Assembly: GCA_001599355.1 (NCBI GenBank)
Contig: BCGQ01000001.1
Coordinates: 871,135-935,134, forward strand
DNA: 64,000 bases
Direction: 5' to 3'
DNA from: Nakazawaea peltata
Taxonomy: Eukaryota; Ascomycota; Pichiomycetes; Alaninales; Pachysolenaceae
Shown here piece by piece: positions 34,535 through 43,314 of this stretch. The position numbers were made by a program, and so were the translations under genes. The notes below the pieces were generated by a model that ran no database searches, was not told the DNA's origin, and worked only from the letters and a program-made list of their open reading frames with translations. How positions within the stretch are numbered: the first letter of the stretch is position 1; each line of letters starts with the position of its first letter.

Positions 34535-36079
34535 CTAAATATATTGACGTTTCCATACAAAATATTCCTCTAATCTCTCAGAAGAATAAGTAGTGTAATC
34601 AAAGTCTATCAAGGAAATGCTGCTTTGGATTCCAGACCAGATACCCCAATAAAACCCTGGTAATCCATAGAATACCAGGATCTCGTCTATCAAATTATCA
34701 ATTTCCTTCTCTTGAACTTGCTGTGACGGGTCTGTCGAAAGATACAGTCTACACCAAGAACGCATCACAGGGTTCTCTTTGGTAGGACTAGGGATCTTGG
34801 ACTTATCACACTCAAATCCTTGCCATTCCATGAAATGATTGGAGATGTCAAACAGACGAGGCAGAGGTAACATATACTCGTAATCAATAAACAGGATAGG
34901 ATTTTCAGATAAAGGTCCAACTTTCAGTTCCGTTGTTGAGAGCTCTATATTTTCAGGAACAATTACGTTTCCACTCAACAAATCAGAATGACAAGATACT
35001 ACCGGAGATTTAGTAGATACAGCATTAATGAGCCATTCATGTTCTTTTGTCAAAATCAGCTGTAATGATTCTTCTTCCTTAGATTCCAAAACATCTTTAT
35101 GTTTTAAGCAAGTTGCTTTGAGAGAATCGATCTCGGGTAAAACCTTGATCCAACTCAGCAAAAGCTGCCATATGTCTTTGATTAAGGTACCTTCTGAGTT
35201 CAGTTCGTCCTCTAATGAACGAAGTTTAGCAATACCTTGTTGAATCTCATCACCTTTGATGACATTATGCCAATGACCCAACCTTTGAGCAATATGAGGG
35301 TATAAAGAAGGAAGGGATAACTCATTAGTGGAAAGGGATCTTCCTTCTAAGTATCCATAAACTAATCCATTACCGAATCTGGCATGAATTGGAGACAGTA
35401 AATCTAATGAATTAAGGAAAAGCTGAGAAACAAACTCTCTATCTCTATCAATAATCAAGCTGGTTCCTTGTCCATAAGTTCTAATCAAGACAATCTCATT
35501 AGAACGTGTATTTTTAGCCGAGAGTAACATATTGGTGATACCACCGGTGAGCTGTTTAAGCTCCAAATCCTTTGGGTTATCCCATCCATCAAAAACTACC
35601 GATAACATGGCAAATATCTCTTGATAAAGTGCTGGTCCAAGTCCATTTTTTGGAAGCGTTATATAATGATTTGGCAAATAAAGTGAATGTGAGGATGGAC
35701 CCTTGCCTGATTGTAAAATAGTACCACTATTCAAGTTTATAATTTCCGGCGGAGGAGATCCAATCCTTGCAGGAGCTATAGTGGAGTTAGTGAGATCGGA
35801 GACCAAAGAACATGAGCTGACCGAAGTAGTTAATGATGAATAATTATCCTGCTGTTGCAACAGAAGGATCTGAGGATCATGAGCAGTGAAGTTAGATCCA
35901 TATACTTCAAGTTTATCAGCCGATACCCTTGGATCCAAGTCAGAGTCGACCGCCAGGTGTCTCTTCTCATCTTTTTCAAACGGTAGAAGCTTCAAATTCC
36001 CAGCCGATAATAAACAATAGATGAAAGATTTCATTTTATTTTGGTTCTTCTTGAAAGAACAACCACATTCGTCCTCCAT
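34535..36079 (-). CDS. EKI1: Ethanolamine/choline kinase
   Basis: This enzyme phosphorylates ethanolamine (and choline) with ATP as the first step of the Kennedy pathway for PE and PC. The 514-residue protein has an N-terminal extension of about 130 residues, then the kinase fold: LKQLTGGITNMLLSA (ATP-loop region), VLIRTYGQGTSLIIDRDRE, and FGNGLVYGYLEGRSLS. The Brenner motif is CHSDLLSGNVIV (about 358) and the choline-kinase motif follows in FIDYEYMLPLPRLFDISNHF. The HSDLLSGN form and YLEGRSLS fit ethanolamine kinases; choline kinase Cki1 is the close alternative. It lies near DPP1, another phospholipid gene. Confidence 0.85.
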   Translation of the reverse strand: MEDECGCSFKKNQNKMKSFIYCLLSAGNLKLLPFEKDEKRHLAVDSDLDPRVSADKLEVYGSNFTAHDPQILLLQQQDNYSSLTTSVSSCSLVSDLTNSTIAPARIGSPPPEIINLNSGTILQSGKGPSSHSLYLPNHYITLPKNGLGPALYQEIFAMLSVVFDGWDNPKDLELKQLTGGITNMLLSAKNTRSNEIVLIRTYGQGTSLIIDRDREFVSQLFLNSLDLLSPIHARFGNGLVYGYLEGRSLSTNELSLPSLYPHIAQRLGHWHNVIKGDEIQQGIAKLRSLEDELNSEGTLIKDIWQLLLSWIKVLPEIDSLKATCLKHKDVLESKEEESLQLILTKEHEWLINAVSTKSPVVSCHSDLLSGNVIVPENIELSTTELKVGPLSENPILFIDYEYMLPLPRLFDISNHFMEWQGFECDKSKIPSPTKENPVMRSWCRLYLSTDPSQQVQEKEIDNLIDEILVFYGLPGFYWGIWSGIQSSISLIDFDYTTYSSERLEEYFVWKRQYI

Positions 36080-36491
36080 CGCTAAAAATATATCTGTATA
36101 AATACCCCAGATCTAAACGCCCTTTAAATTTAAGCCCCTTATTAACAAAAAAATCCCACCAAGCAAAATCAAATCCGAATCTAACCAACTAACGATTATC
36201 CAGCAAAGCGCCCGACCAATACAAATACCACTTCTTGGCACCAAAACTATCTGCTCTATGCCAAAACAAAAGGTAAATAGACAAAAAATTTTTCCCTCCT
36301 CGAAATGTCTCGCTCTTGTGATTACGAAAAAAAGAAGAGTATTAAAGTACGGCGGAGGTGATTTCGGCAGGAGAAAAAAAAGACGATTGTTGGATTTTTC
36401 GTGCGTACGAGTCCCTGGTTAATGGTGCATAATCGGGGGGAAGATTGCATGTGACTACGAAATTTTGGGCTGAGCGGAGCATGTGATATTT
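36080..36491. other. Intergenic region, EKI1 promoter and DPP1 3' flank
   Basis: This stretch is AT-rich with an AAAAAATTTTTCCC element near 36283. No gene or structured element is seen. Confidence 0.4.
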
Positions 36492-37634
36492 TTATATAAT
36501 TTCCCTTTCAGGAGCAGGTTGATATTGACCTAAAGAGGAGAGTGAATAAGGGGCTGTGGAATCAGGGCCTTCTTTTTCCTTCTCATCTTCTATCAATTGA
36601 TAGGGTAAGAAACAGTATTCGTCTGTGATGGAGGGGAAAATACGTCTGTAGGACCACCAGGCAATCAGAGAGCCTAATAAGGAGCCGAGAATGACATCAA
36701 CGAAATGATGACGGTAGTCTTCGGTTCTTGAGATGGCAATGTACCCGGCTCCCATGAGTGGGATACCACTTACTATAGTACGCCATGATCCGGTATCAAT
36801 GTGACCTACAAGCAATTGGCCACTAAGCCATAAGGCGGTATAACCTAAACCTGCGAAACTGATGGAGCTATGGCCGGATGGCGTAGTCTTGAACCCGTCC
36901 AATAAGATATGTTTATGTTTAGTAGTACAAACATCTTTGGCAAATACCATAGTGTTGAGTGGGGCATCTTCACTTACTACACATCTCGCAAGGAAATCTG
37001 GACGATGACGACCTATCCACACTTTAAGAATCTCGGTGACTAAACAATTGGTGAAAAGTCCAATATATAATCCTAGTAATGAAACAAAAGTAACGTACAC
37101 CTTATTTCTAGGAGGTGTAAGTAAGATACTGACACCTATCACGATAAGTGTAGTGAGAATGAATGAAACGAAAAGTAAAGCACCGCCAGAAACTCTTTCA
37201 TGTTCGGCAAATGGATGCGAGATTGTCAAATCATTGACAAAGAATTGTCTTTGGAATGGTTCAACTTGATAGAACCAATTAAATAAGAAAGCCACGCATA
37301 AAAATGAACATAAAACAACGTCTGATAATCTCCATTTCACCAAACTTGGGTATAATCTTAACTTGCCGAACCCGAAGCTGTACCTATCAAAGTATAATTG
37401 TTCGTACCAGACCATCTTCCAGTGTTGTCCTTGTTCTAAAGTATGGTCCACGTAAACTTCGCCTTGATTATTAACTTTGTTCAAAAAATTTCGTCCTGGT
37501 TGCGCATTTTTTAGTGTAAAGCTGCCTTGAGGGGCTGACGAGGGGTTGACAGGAGGAGATGAGGGGGAGTTATTGGAGTGATTTTGAGATGAAAAGTCGT
37601 TTAATTCGTGTGAATTCATGTCATTGATGTTCAT
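36492..37634 (-). CDS. DPP1: Diacylglycerol pyrophosphate/lipid phosphate phosphatase (PAP2)
   Basis: This membrane enzyme of the vacuole dephosphorylates diacylglycerol pyrophosphate and phosphatidate without Mg2+. The 380-residue protein has six predicted membrane helices and the three-part PAP2 signature: KVWIGRHRPDF (KX6RP), TTPSGHSS (PSGH) and SRTEDYRHHFVDV (SRX5HX3D). The N-terminus carries about 60 mostly polar Asn/Ser/Pro-rich residues. Lpp1 is a shorter paralogue; the size and the neighbourhood (GCN2 to the left, the YDR286C-like gene to the right, as in S. cerevisiae YDR283C-YDR286C) favour DPP1. Confidence 0.92.
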   Translation of the reverse strand: MNINDMNSHELNDFSSQNHSNNSPSSPPVNPSSAPQGSFTLKNAQPGRNFLNKVNNQGEVYVDHTLEQGQHWKMVWYEQLYFDRYSFGFGKLRLYPSLVKWRLSDVVLCSFLCVAFLFNWFYQVEPFQRQFFVNDLTISHPFAEHERVSGGALLFVSFILTTLIVIGVSILLTPPRNKVYVTFVSLLGLYIGLFTNCLVTEILKVWIGRHRPDFLARCVVSEDAPLNTMVFAKDVCTTKHKHILLDGFKTTPSGHSSISFAGLGYTALWLSGQLLVGHIDTGSWRTIVSGIPLMGAGYIAISRTEDYRHHFVDVILGSLLGSLIAWWSYRRIFPSITDEYCFLPYQLIEDEKEKEGPDSTAPYSLSSLGQYQPAPEREII

Positions 37635-38002
37635 TGAGCAAGGTTGTCTCGGTATACCAATCTCACAAACTTATTGACCCCTTCCATGATAAGGTATCAA
37701 ATTTGTCTCTTCCTTTCTCTTACAAAAATAGTACTGAAGAAACTCCCTGCGTTGGGGGCTTTGTGCGCCGCAGCCACACGTTGTCTTTAAACAACGCGGG
37801 AAGGGCTCGTCTAAACTTCGATAAATAAAGCCTCTTTCTTACTTAAATTTATTCACTATTTATAGAAGTATACGGGCTAAATGCAGCATTATTTTATGGG
37901 GGCTCTTATAGAGAGCATTAGGAATACTAAGAGCCTTGAAGTTGTTTTTTCGTGTGAGAACACTGTAACGCGATTTCGATACCTCAAATTCCCACTCACC
38001 GC
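37635..38002. other. DPP1 upstream region
   Basis: This region holds the DPP1 promoter and the 3' flank of the glutaredoxin-like gene. A short plus-strand frame (37634-37828) is not conserved-looking. Nothing else is seen. Confidence 0.4.
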
Positions 38003-38323
38003 TCATAAATCTTGACTTAACTCATCCACCAACTCCTCCTTATCCAATCTATGCATATATTTTATAGGTTTAGTCTGCTCCAGACGATCGATATGTACTA
38101 CCGGAATATCATAGACGTACATATCATACCATTGCTTATTCTCTGGCTTCGTAATATCCACAAATTCATAGTCAATTTTCCTCCCAATAACCATCTTATG
38201 ATTTTGAACCTCCTTAAGTACAAGTTTCAGTTTCTCACAAAGTTCGCAGTTTTCTTTAGTAAAAAACGTTACTCTAGTTGAATAGAGTCTCCTTGAAGAC
38301 ACGCCAGCTAAATATTTCAACAT
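38003..38323 (-). CDS. Glutaredoxin-like thiol protein (YDR286C type)
   Basis: This is a 106-residue single-domain thioredoxin-fold protein of the DUF836/glutaredoxin-like family. The first ATG is at 38323 (MLKYLAGVSSRRLYSTRVTFF); codons upstream open only from GTG. The N-terminus is basic and hydroxylated and could be a mitochondrial presequence. The redox motif is CELC in FTKENCELCEKL, followed by DYEFVDITKPEN and the cis-Pro loop YVYDIPVVHID. Its function is not established in yeast. It sits next to DPP1 as YDR286C does in S. cerevisiae (with ZIP1 between them there). Confidence 0.85.
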   Translation of the reverse strand: MLKYLAGVSSRRLYSTRVTFFTKENCELCEKLKLVLKEVQNHKMVIGRKIDYEFVDITKPENKQWYDMYVYDIPVVHIDRLEQTKPIKYMHRLDKEELVDELSQDL

Positions 38324-38504
38324 AATCAACCCCACACTTCACTTTTTCAGTCTCTTCTCTACCTCTTTCCACCACTTTTCAACCTCCATTGAACCTCCAA
38401 TCTTTTCCTAACATTTTTTCTCTGTCAAATTGTTGCGCTCGTTTACTAAGCGCTGAGATTTGATCTTTAAAGAAGGGACCATTGTCGGACGAAGTCGAAG
38501 CACA

Positions 38505-40199
38505 ATGTTCCATAGACCACCTTCTGCTGATCCTCTGTTTGAAAGGGTGTCTAGAGCGAGCTCATATCACCCATTGGAAGTTGAAGATGAGTCCGCCCCC
38601 ACCGCCATAGTTATAGATCCTCCTAAGAAGAGCTCAGAGGTGGCACCAAATGCATTCCATAGGTTGGAAACTGGGTCGTTAGATCCTCTTCCAAATGAAT
38701 TAATGCTGGAATTTGAGAATTTCATCAAATTCTTGAAACTGCCCAAGTTCAATAGCCCTTTAAATCTTGACAATGTCGCTAAGTTGTATCAAAAATTCTT
38801 CTGTGACTTCCATAAGACAGCCTCAGATTATTGGTATGACTATTATAATGTGTCACAATATAGGGAATCCCAGTTGCTCACTAAAGAGGAAATAGCTGAC
38901 AGGAATCATAAACTCTCTCAAATGTATCTGTCGATTCTAGAGACTGATTTGCTCATTGAGAAGTTGGTTTGTGATAAATATTATAAGAAGATCATTAAGA
39001 GTGATAAGAATTTGGTTAAAGATGAGATGAACAGGTTATTGAGTTCGAAATTGAATGATAAATTACAAGAATTGAGTAAACTTGACAGCTCATTATTGAC
39101 TCTACGGAAATTAGATGTGGATTTGGATTTGAACCTGGAAGAGACAGATGACTTACTCTTAAATCGTATGTTACCTCTATATTTAGAGATGTTCCTGGTC
39201 AAATCCCCAACTTTGAAGTTGAAAAAGTTCAAGGAGATTCATGAACTGATTAATAAGTTTTGTAAGACGAAGATCGACTCATCCAAGGTTAATGGTGACT
39301 TATATTTACCGATTTTGATCTTCTCAATGATGAGGATCGGTAAATTAAGTAGTGATGGACATAGCTTGATGCTGGAACTAAATTTCATCAAAAATTTCAA
39401 GAATGATATGATCTATGATACTCTGCTGCAACTGCTGCTGGGAGGACAGGTTCCTCATAGTGACGATAACAGTTCTACTGTAGCAGAATTATTATATTGT
39501 TTAACGAATTTAGATGCTTGCTTAATTTACCTCAGAAATGTTACTTTGCTGGATTTAGATAACATTGCTGGACCTGATATTTTGAAATCTCCAATCACCA
39601 TTGATGAAGCAAGTTTGACTTATTGTGAAGATTACAATCAGATTAGAAAGAATTCTAAGAGTAATAGTGTCTTGGACTACTACTCATCTAGACTACAAGA
39701 TCTTCTGTATTCTAATGCTGATCAAGGTATAAAGACGATAGGAACGGCATTTGATTCGAGTGTACGTTCTATATTTGGGAGATTTGTGTCCCCATCACTG
39801 TCATCTACTGAGGGTGAAATATCTCAAATTGGATCTCATCTCAGGATCGATGACGATATTCTCTCGCAAGCTTCGACTATTTCTCCGTCAGAAACACTTA
39901 AAACCACTCATTCTTCTGGGTCTATTGCATCGGCAGGTTCGAATACAGCCCAAACATTCAAAAGTATGAGTGAAGTGATGAAACTACTGATTCGATCGCG
40001 GAGTGGATCCGGTGCATCGAACCGCAGCCGCGCCAATTCGGCTACTTCGACTTTAAATGATGGCAGTGCAGTAACACCCCTCCTTGAGAAACTCAAAAGA
40101 GAGCATCTAGAGAAAAAATTTGAGGAGATGAGCGTCAAAGATTTGAAGAAGATGCACGAGAATTACTGTAAATTGATGCGTGCGCTCCCTGATAATTAA
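38505..40199 (+). CDS. MUK1: VPS9-domain Rab5 exchange factor Muk1-like
   Basis: Muk1 and Vps9 activate Rab5-type GTPases (Vps21/Ypt52) on endosomes. The first ATG is at 38505 (MFHRPPSADPLFERV), giving 564 residues; earlier codons open only from TTG. A helical region at about 60-190 precedes a VPS9 domain (about 230-390): NRMLPLYLEMFLV, KFKEIHELINKF, YLPILIFSMMRIGK, ELNFIKNFKNDM, TVAELLYCLTNLDACLIYLRN. No C-terminal CUE domain is present, which separates it from Vps9 and favours Muk1. The tail is Ser-rich with SRSGSGASNRSRANS. The CTG-rich run at about 39421-39441 would encode alanines under the inferred code. Confidence 0.82.
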   Translation: MFHRPPSADPLFERVSRASSYHPLEVEDESAPTAIVIDPPKKSSEVAPNAFHRLETGSLDPLPNELMLEFENFIKFLKLPKFNSPLNLDNVAKLYQKFFCDFHKTASDYWYDYYNVSQYRESQLLTKEEIADRNHKLSQMYLSILETDLLIEKLVCDKYYKKIIKSDKNLVKDEMNRLLSSKLNDKLQELSKLDSSLLTLRKLDVDLDLNLEETDDLLLNRMLPLYLEMFLVKSPTLKLKKFKEIHELINKFCKTKIDSSKVNGDLYLPILIFSMMRIGKLSSDGHSLMLELNFIKNFKNDMIYDTLLQLLLGGQVPHSDDNSSTVAELLYCLTNLDACLIYLRNVTLLDLDNIAGPDILKSPITIDEASLTYCEDYNQIRKNSKSNSVLDYYSSRLQDLLYSNADQGIKTIGTAFDSSVRSIFGRFVSPSLSSTEGEISQIGSHLRIDDDILSQASTISPSETLKTTHSSGSIASAGSNTAQTFKSMSEVMKLLIRSRSGSGASNRSRANSATSTLNDGSAVTPLLEKLKREHLEKKFEEMSVKDLKKMHENYCKLMRALPDN

Positions 40200-41231
40200 A
40201 GGTGATCTTTTGTTTGTCACACGAGCATAAATAGAGGTTAAAAATAGAATTAAATATTTGAATGAAAATTAATGCCTCAGTAATTGCACTCTAGAAGGGC
40301 TAAGCTTCCAGTTATTATTTGCTAACAATAGATGCTTGTTCGTTTGGGGAGACGACATGTATAGTATCGGCTTGACAAAGATGACAGCATGGAAATAGTA
40401 CCGATTAAAGTTTTCCCTAGAACGGGTATATGATGTCTTAGATTAAATTTTTGGGATCGAGACGCAGGAAGGCCTAAAGGGGGAAATTAATGTAGTTTAA
40501 GCCTGGATATTCTAAGCATACTGTTGGTGTACAATGTGGATGGAGAAGCCACTCGAGGCCACTCACAACATGTATCAAAGCCTAGTTTATCCTCAGCTAC
40601 CCGTTTCTGTTGCTTTTCTTGTTGTTTTCCTCTTTCCTCTTCCCCTTCCCCTTCTCTTCCCTCCCCGTCCCTTGTTAGTCAAGGGATTTGGCCAATTACC
40701 CAGACTGCGCACGCGCACATTCACCCAAACCGCTCTGCGCACACCCTCACTATGCCACGCCGCGCACTCTTCCCCCCAAACCAAGGCATCGGATTTACTC
40801 ATCCACTTCAGACATTGTCAACGCACTCTATCAAATTTATATTAAGACATAACAAGGTCTAGACAAAGCCTCAATCCCTTCTGTTCTCCGTCTACTGTTG
40901 TACTTCCCCCCTTCCATAATGCACTCCCCTAATGTAACAGCTCTTTTCCCCGCCGTTGCGCCTCAGTACCGTCCCTCATCCCCTAAAATAATGCAAGATG
41001 CCCACTGTTTTCCCTCCATGCACGTGTACAAACTATTAAGCCTAGTGTGCGCCTTTAAGGTGCGAGTCATTTCGTTGCTTTTTTAGGATAACGTACTAAA
41101 CCACTATAAATACTAGGCGAAATTCGAGACATTATTTGGATGTTATTCACACGAGACATTCTCAATTAGATACTTAAGAGGAATAAATTCCTCTTCTCCC
41201 ACTTTTCATTACAGCATAGAACCAATTCAAG
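40200..41231. other. Long intergenic region with TATA box
   Basis: About 1 kb lies between MUK1 and the small tail-anchored gene. A C-rich plus strand (40600-40760) contains overlapping low-complexity frames I do not credit. TATAAATA at 41105-41112 lies 120 bp before the ATG at 41232 and probably drives that gene. AATTTTTGG near 40446 resembles an Sm site, but no snRNA could be supported. Confidence 0.45.
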
Positions 41232-41633
41232 ATGATTGTCGACCTTGTCAGGAAATATACAAAGCCAAACGCTAGGACAGTAGCAGTTGATATAGAATCC
41301 CAGCAACTCCTTACGGTGGCATCCGAGTACCCTGAAGAGAAGACTTCGGTGCAAGGTATGCATGTTGTATCGGTACACCAGGTTGATAACACAATTCACT
41401 TGACAATCCCAAAGAATATCGCTGCTCTGTTGACCTCAAACACTGGCTCATTCCAAGGTATCGTTATAGAGACAGATAATGACGAAACCGTTTACTCTAT
41501 CAAATATTATCAGTCCAAATTCCCTCTCGAGCTCTTACTCGATTTACTGATCATTTTGACTGTTTTGTTATTTATGCAGCTGGTCTACATGAGTTACAAA
41601 GCAGGTATACTTACAGATCTCACAGATCATTAG
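41232..41633 (+). CDS. Small tail-anchored membrane protein of unknown function
   Basis: I do not recognise this 133-residue protein. It starts at an ATG (MIVDLVRKYTKPNARTVAVD). A soluble part of about 95 residues, rich in Val, Ile and Thr and probably beta-stranded, is followed by one hydrophobic helix at about 98-119 (ELLLDLLIILTVLLFMQLVY). A short tail of 13 residues ends in DLTDH. This is the layout of a tail-anchored protein. Evidence that it is real: ATG start, an upstream TATAAATA, amphipathic beta pattern, and a stop only 13 bp from the convergent MET22 stop. Minus-strand frames over the same stretch start badly and look random. Confidence 0.6.
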   Translation: MIVDLVRKYTKPNARTVAVDIESQQLLTVASEYPEEKTSVQGMHVVSVHQVDNTIHLTIPKNIAALLTSNTGSFQGIVIETDNDETVYSIKYYQSKFPLELLLDLLIILTVLLFMQLVYMSYKAGILTDLTDH

Positions 41634-41646
41634 TTATAAATCTATA

Positions 41647-42684
41647 TCATAAATTCAGTTTAATAGCATCGATAACATCCTTGTGTAATTTCTTAGTCGT
41701 GGCAATGATACCTTTACTGTCCAAAGTTCTTCCCTTTCCGAAATCCAATTCGTTACCGTACATATCACTTACTACACCTCCGGCTTCGGAGATCAATACG
41801 TTACCCAGGGCGTGGTCCCAGATTTTCTCTTGGTATGACATTGATTTTGGTAATCTTAAGTAAATTTCGGCATCACCTCTTGCAAGAGCACAATATTTCA
41901 GTTGAGAATCCAATCTTACAGTATGCAGTTCGGCATCTGCAACACCTAAGTGTTCTTTAATCTTACTTTGTAAATCGTGAGACGAATGACCTTTTTCGAC
42001 ACCTTCACAAATCTTCAATTCGGCATCATTAAATCCTAACAGATCACGCATTTGAATCTTGGTAGATGAAGCCAATTCTCCAGTGACTTCTTGAGATAAT
42101 GGTTGATAATAAGCACCCTCACCTTTAATTGCACTATACAAACCACCAACCTCAACGGAAGGCTCACTCAAATGACGAGGTAAATGAGGACAACCAATAA
42201 CTCCCAATTGTACTACACCATCAACAATCAACAGCAAACATACCAGGAACTGATCACCACGGATGAAACCTTTAGTTCCGTCAATAGGATCCAAAGCCCA
42301 AACTCTACCTTTATTTCCACCTTTACTGTTTCCGAGATCAACGGCATCACAAACTTCAGCTCCAGAATTCAACTCACCAATGACATCGGAATGTTTAGAA
42401 TCTTGAGTTTGAACATCCTTAATAACATCCAATACGTTTCCTAACAATCTCAGGTTCTCTTTCAACGTCAGGGAGTCCTCCTCACCGACAATTTCATCGT
42501 GTGGGAAGTTCTTATGAATACTATTTATAATGATGGCCTGGGCGGCGAAATCACCTAAAGTGACAGGAGAGTCATCGGTTTTGATGATGGTATTGGACAG
42601 GATTTGTTTGGAGATTTGTCTAGTCAAGATAGACAGTCTTCTTACTGCCAATTGCAGCACAGCTAACTCTTTCAGGTACATCAT
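41647..42684 (-). CDS. MET22: 3'(2'),5'-bisphosphate nucleotidase (Hal2/Met22)
   Basis: This enzyme hydrolyses 3'-phosphoadenosine 5'-phosphate (PAP) to AMP. That permits sulphate assimilation and protects RNA exonucleases; it is the classic Li+/Na+-sensitive salt-tolerance target. The 345-residue protein has the IMPase-family metal motifs IVGEEDS (about 66), DPIDGTKGF (about 130) and WDHA-x-GNV (about 290). CTG codons at 42244-42246, 42232-42234 and 41806-41808 fall where the family has Ala (QFAVCLALIVDG; WDHAAGNV), among the strongest evidence in the window for CTG as alanine. The ATG at 42684 is followed by a second Met. Confidence 0.95.
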   Translation of the reverse strand: MMYLKELAVLQLAVRRLSILTRQISKQILSNTIIKTDDSPVTLGDFAAQAIIINSIHKNFPHDEIVGEEDSLTLKENLRLLGNVLDVIKDVQTQDSKHSDVIGELNSGAEVCDAVDLGNSKGGNKGRVWALDPIDGTKGFIRGDQFLVCLLLIVDGVVQLGVIGCPHLPRHLSEPSVEVGGLYSAIKGEGAYYQPLSQEVTGELASSTKIQMRDLLGFNDAELKICEGVEKGHSSHDLQSKIKEHLGVADAELHTVRLDSQLKYCALARGDAEIYLRLPKSMSYQEKIWDHALGNVLISEAGGVVSDMYGNELDFGKGRTLDSKGIIATTKKLHKDVIDAIKLNL

Positions 42685-43314
42685 TGGCGGTTAACTTAAG
42701 GTGGAGAAGGTTAGTTGGTTAAGTAGGAAAATTTTTCTTAGCGCTACCTGAGCACGCACAGTAAGCACAGTAAGCAGTGAACGCAGTGCACGCAGATGAA
42801 CGTTTGGTGTTATGAGGTAAAAAACTGATCCTTGTGATATCGCGTGAGCGGTACACGACCTTGAGATGATTTAGGTCGAAGCACATAAGAGAATATCAAC
42901 TGCACTATTTATTAGGTTGAGATCAAATTGAGACCAAATTGAGATCACATTGGCATTCCACTCATCAATATCCAGACTGAAATTCCCTCATCTTAGTTCT
43001 CACCTCTCACCTCTCACCTCTCACCTGCCCACTCCCTCTCACCCCCCGCCTTGTCCCACCTCTCCTGGCCAAGAAAATTTCTAAATCGGGTTAAATTCTT
43101 CACAAACAGAAATGAAAGAAGGGGAAAATCCTCTGCGGTGTTGTTTTGGGTGTGTTTTTTCCTTCTAATTTTTTATAATTAGGACAGGCCGACGACAGGT
43201 GGATCGACGTGACGTGTTGAACAGGATTATTGCATTTGCATTCGAGTATTCATTGAAGTGATAGAGCTGAGAAGTCGTTAGAGAAGTTTCCAGCATTTTT
43301 TCATCGTCACTACA
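42685..43314. promoter_or_regulatory. Divergent MET22/BEM1 promoter region with repeats
   Basis: GTACACGACC is at 42851-42860. Short imperfect repeats (CACAGTAAGCACAGTAAGCAG) occur at about 42760-42780. A 7-bp unit CTCACCT is repeated four times at 42999-43026. TTTTTATAATTAGG near 43171 may include a TATA-like element for BEM1. No gene is seen. Confidence 0.55.

Noticed and set aside
37634-37828. 64-codon frame facing DPP1
   Set aside because: It starts on the DPP1 start codon region, lies in the DPP1 promoter and has no recognisable feature.
40440-40460. Sm-site-like AATTTTTGG as sign of a spliceosomal RNA
   Set aside because: No matching conserved snRNA loop or 5' end nearby; AAATTTTT words are frequent in this window's spacers.
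40524-40862. Two overlapping C-rich plus-strand frames
   Set aside because: Low-complexity composition, no domain, no promoter evidence; random open frames in GC-rich sequence.
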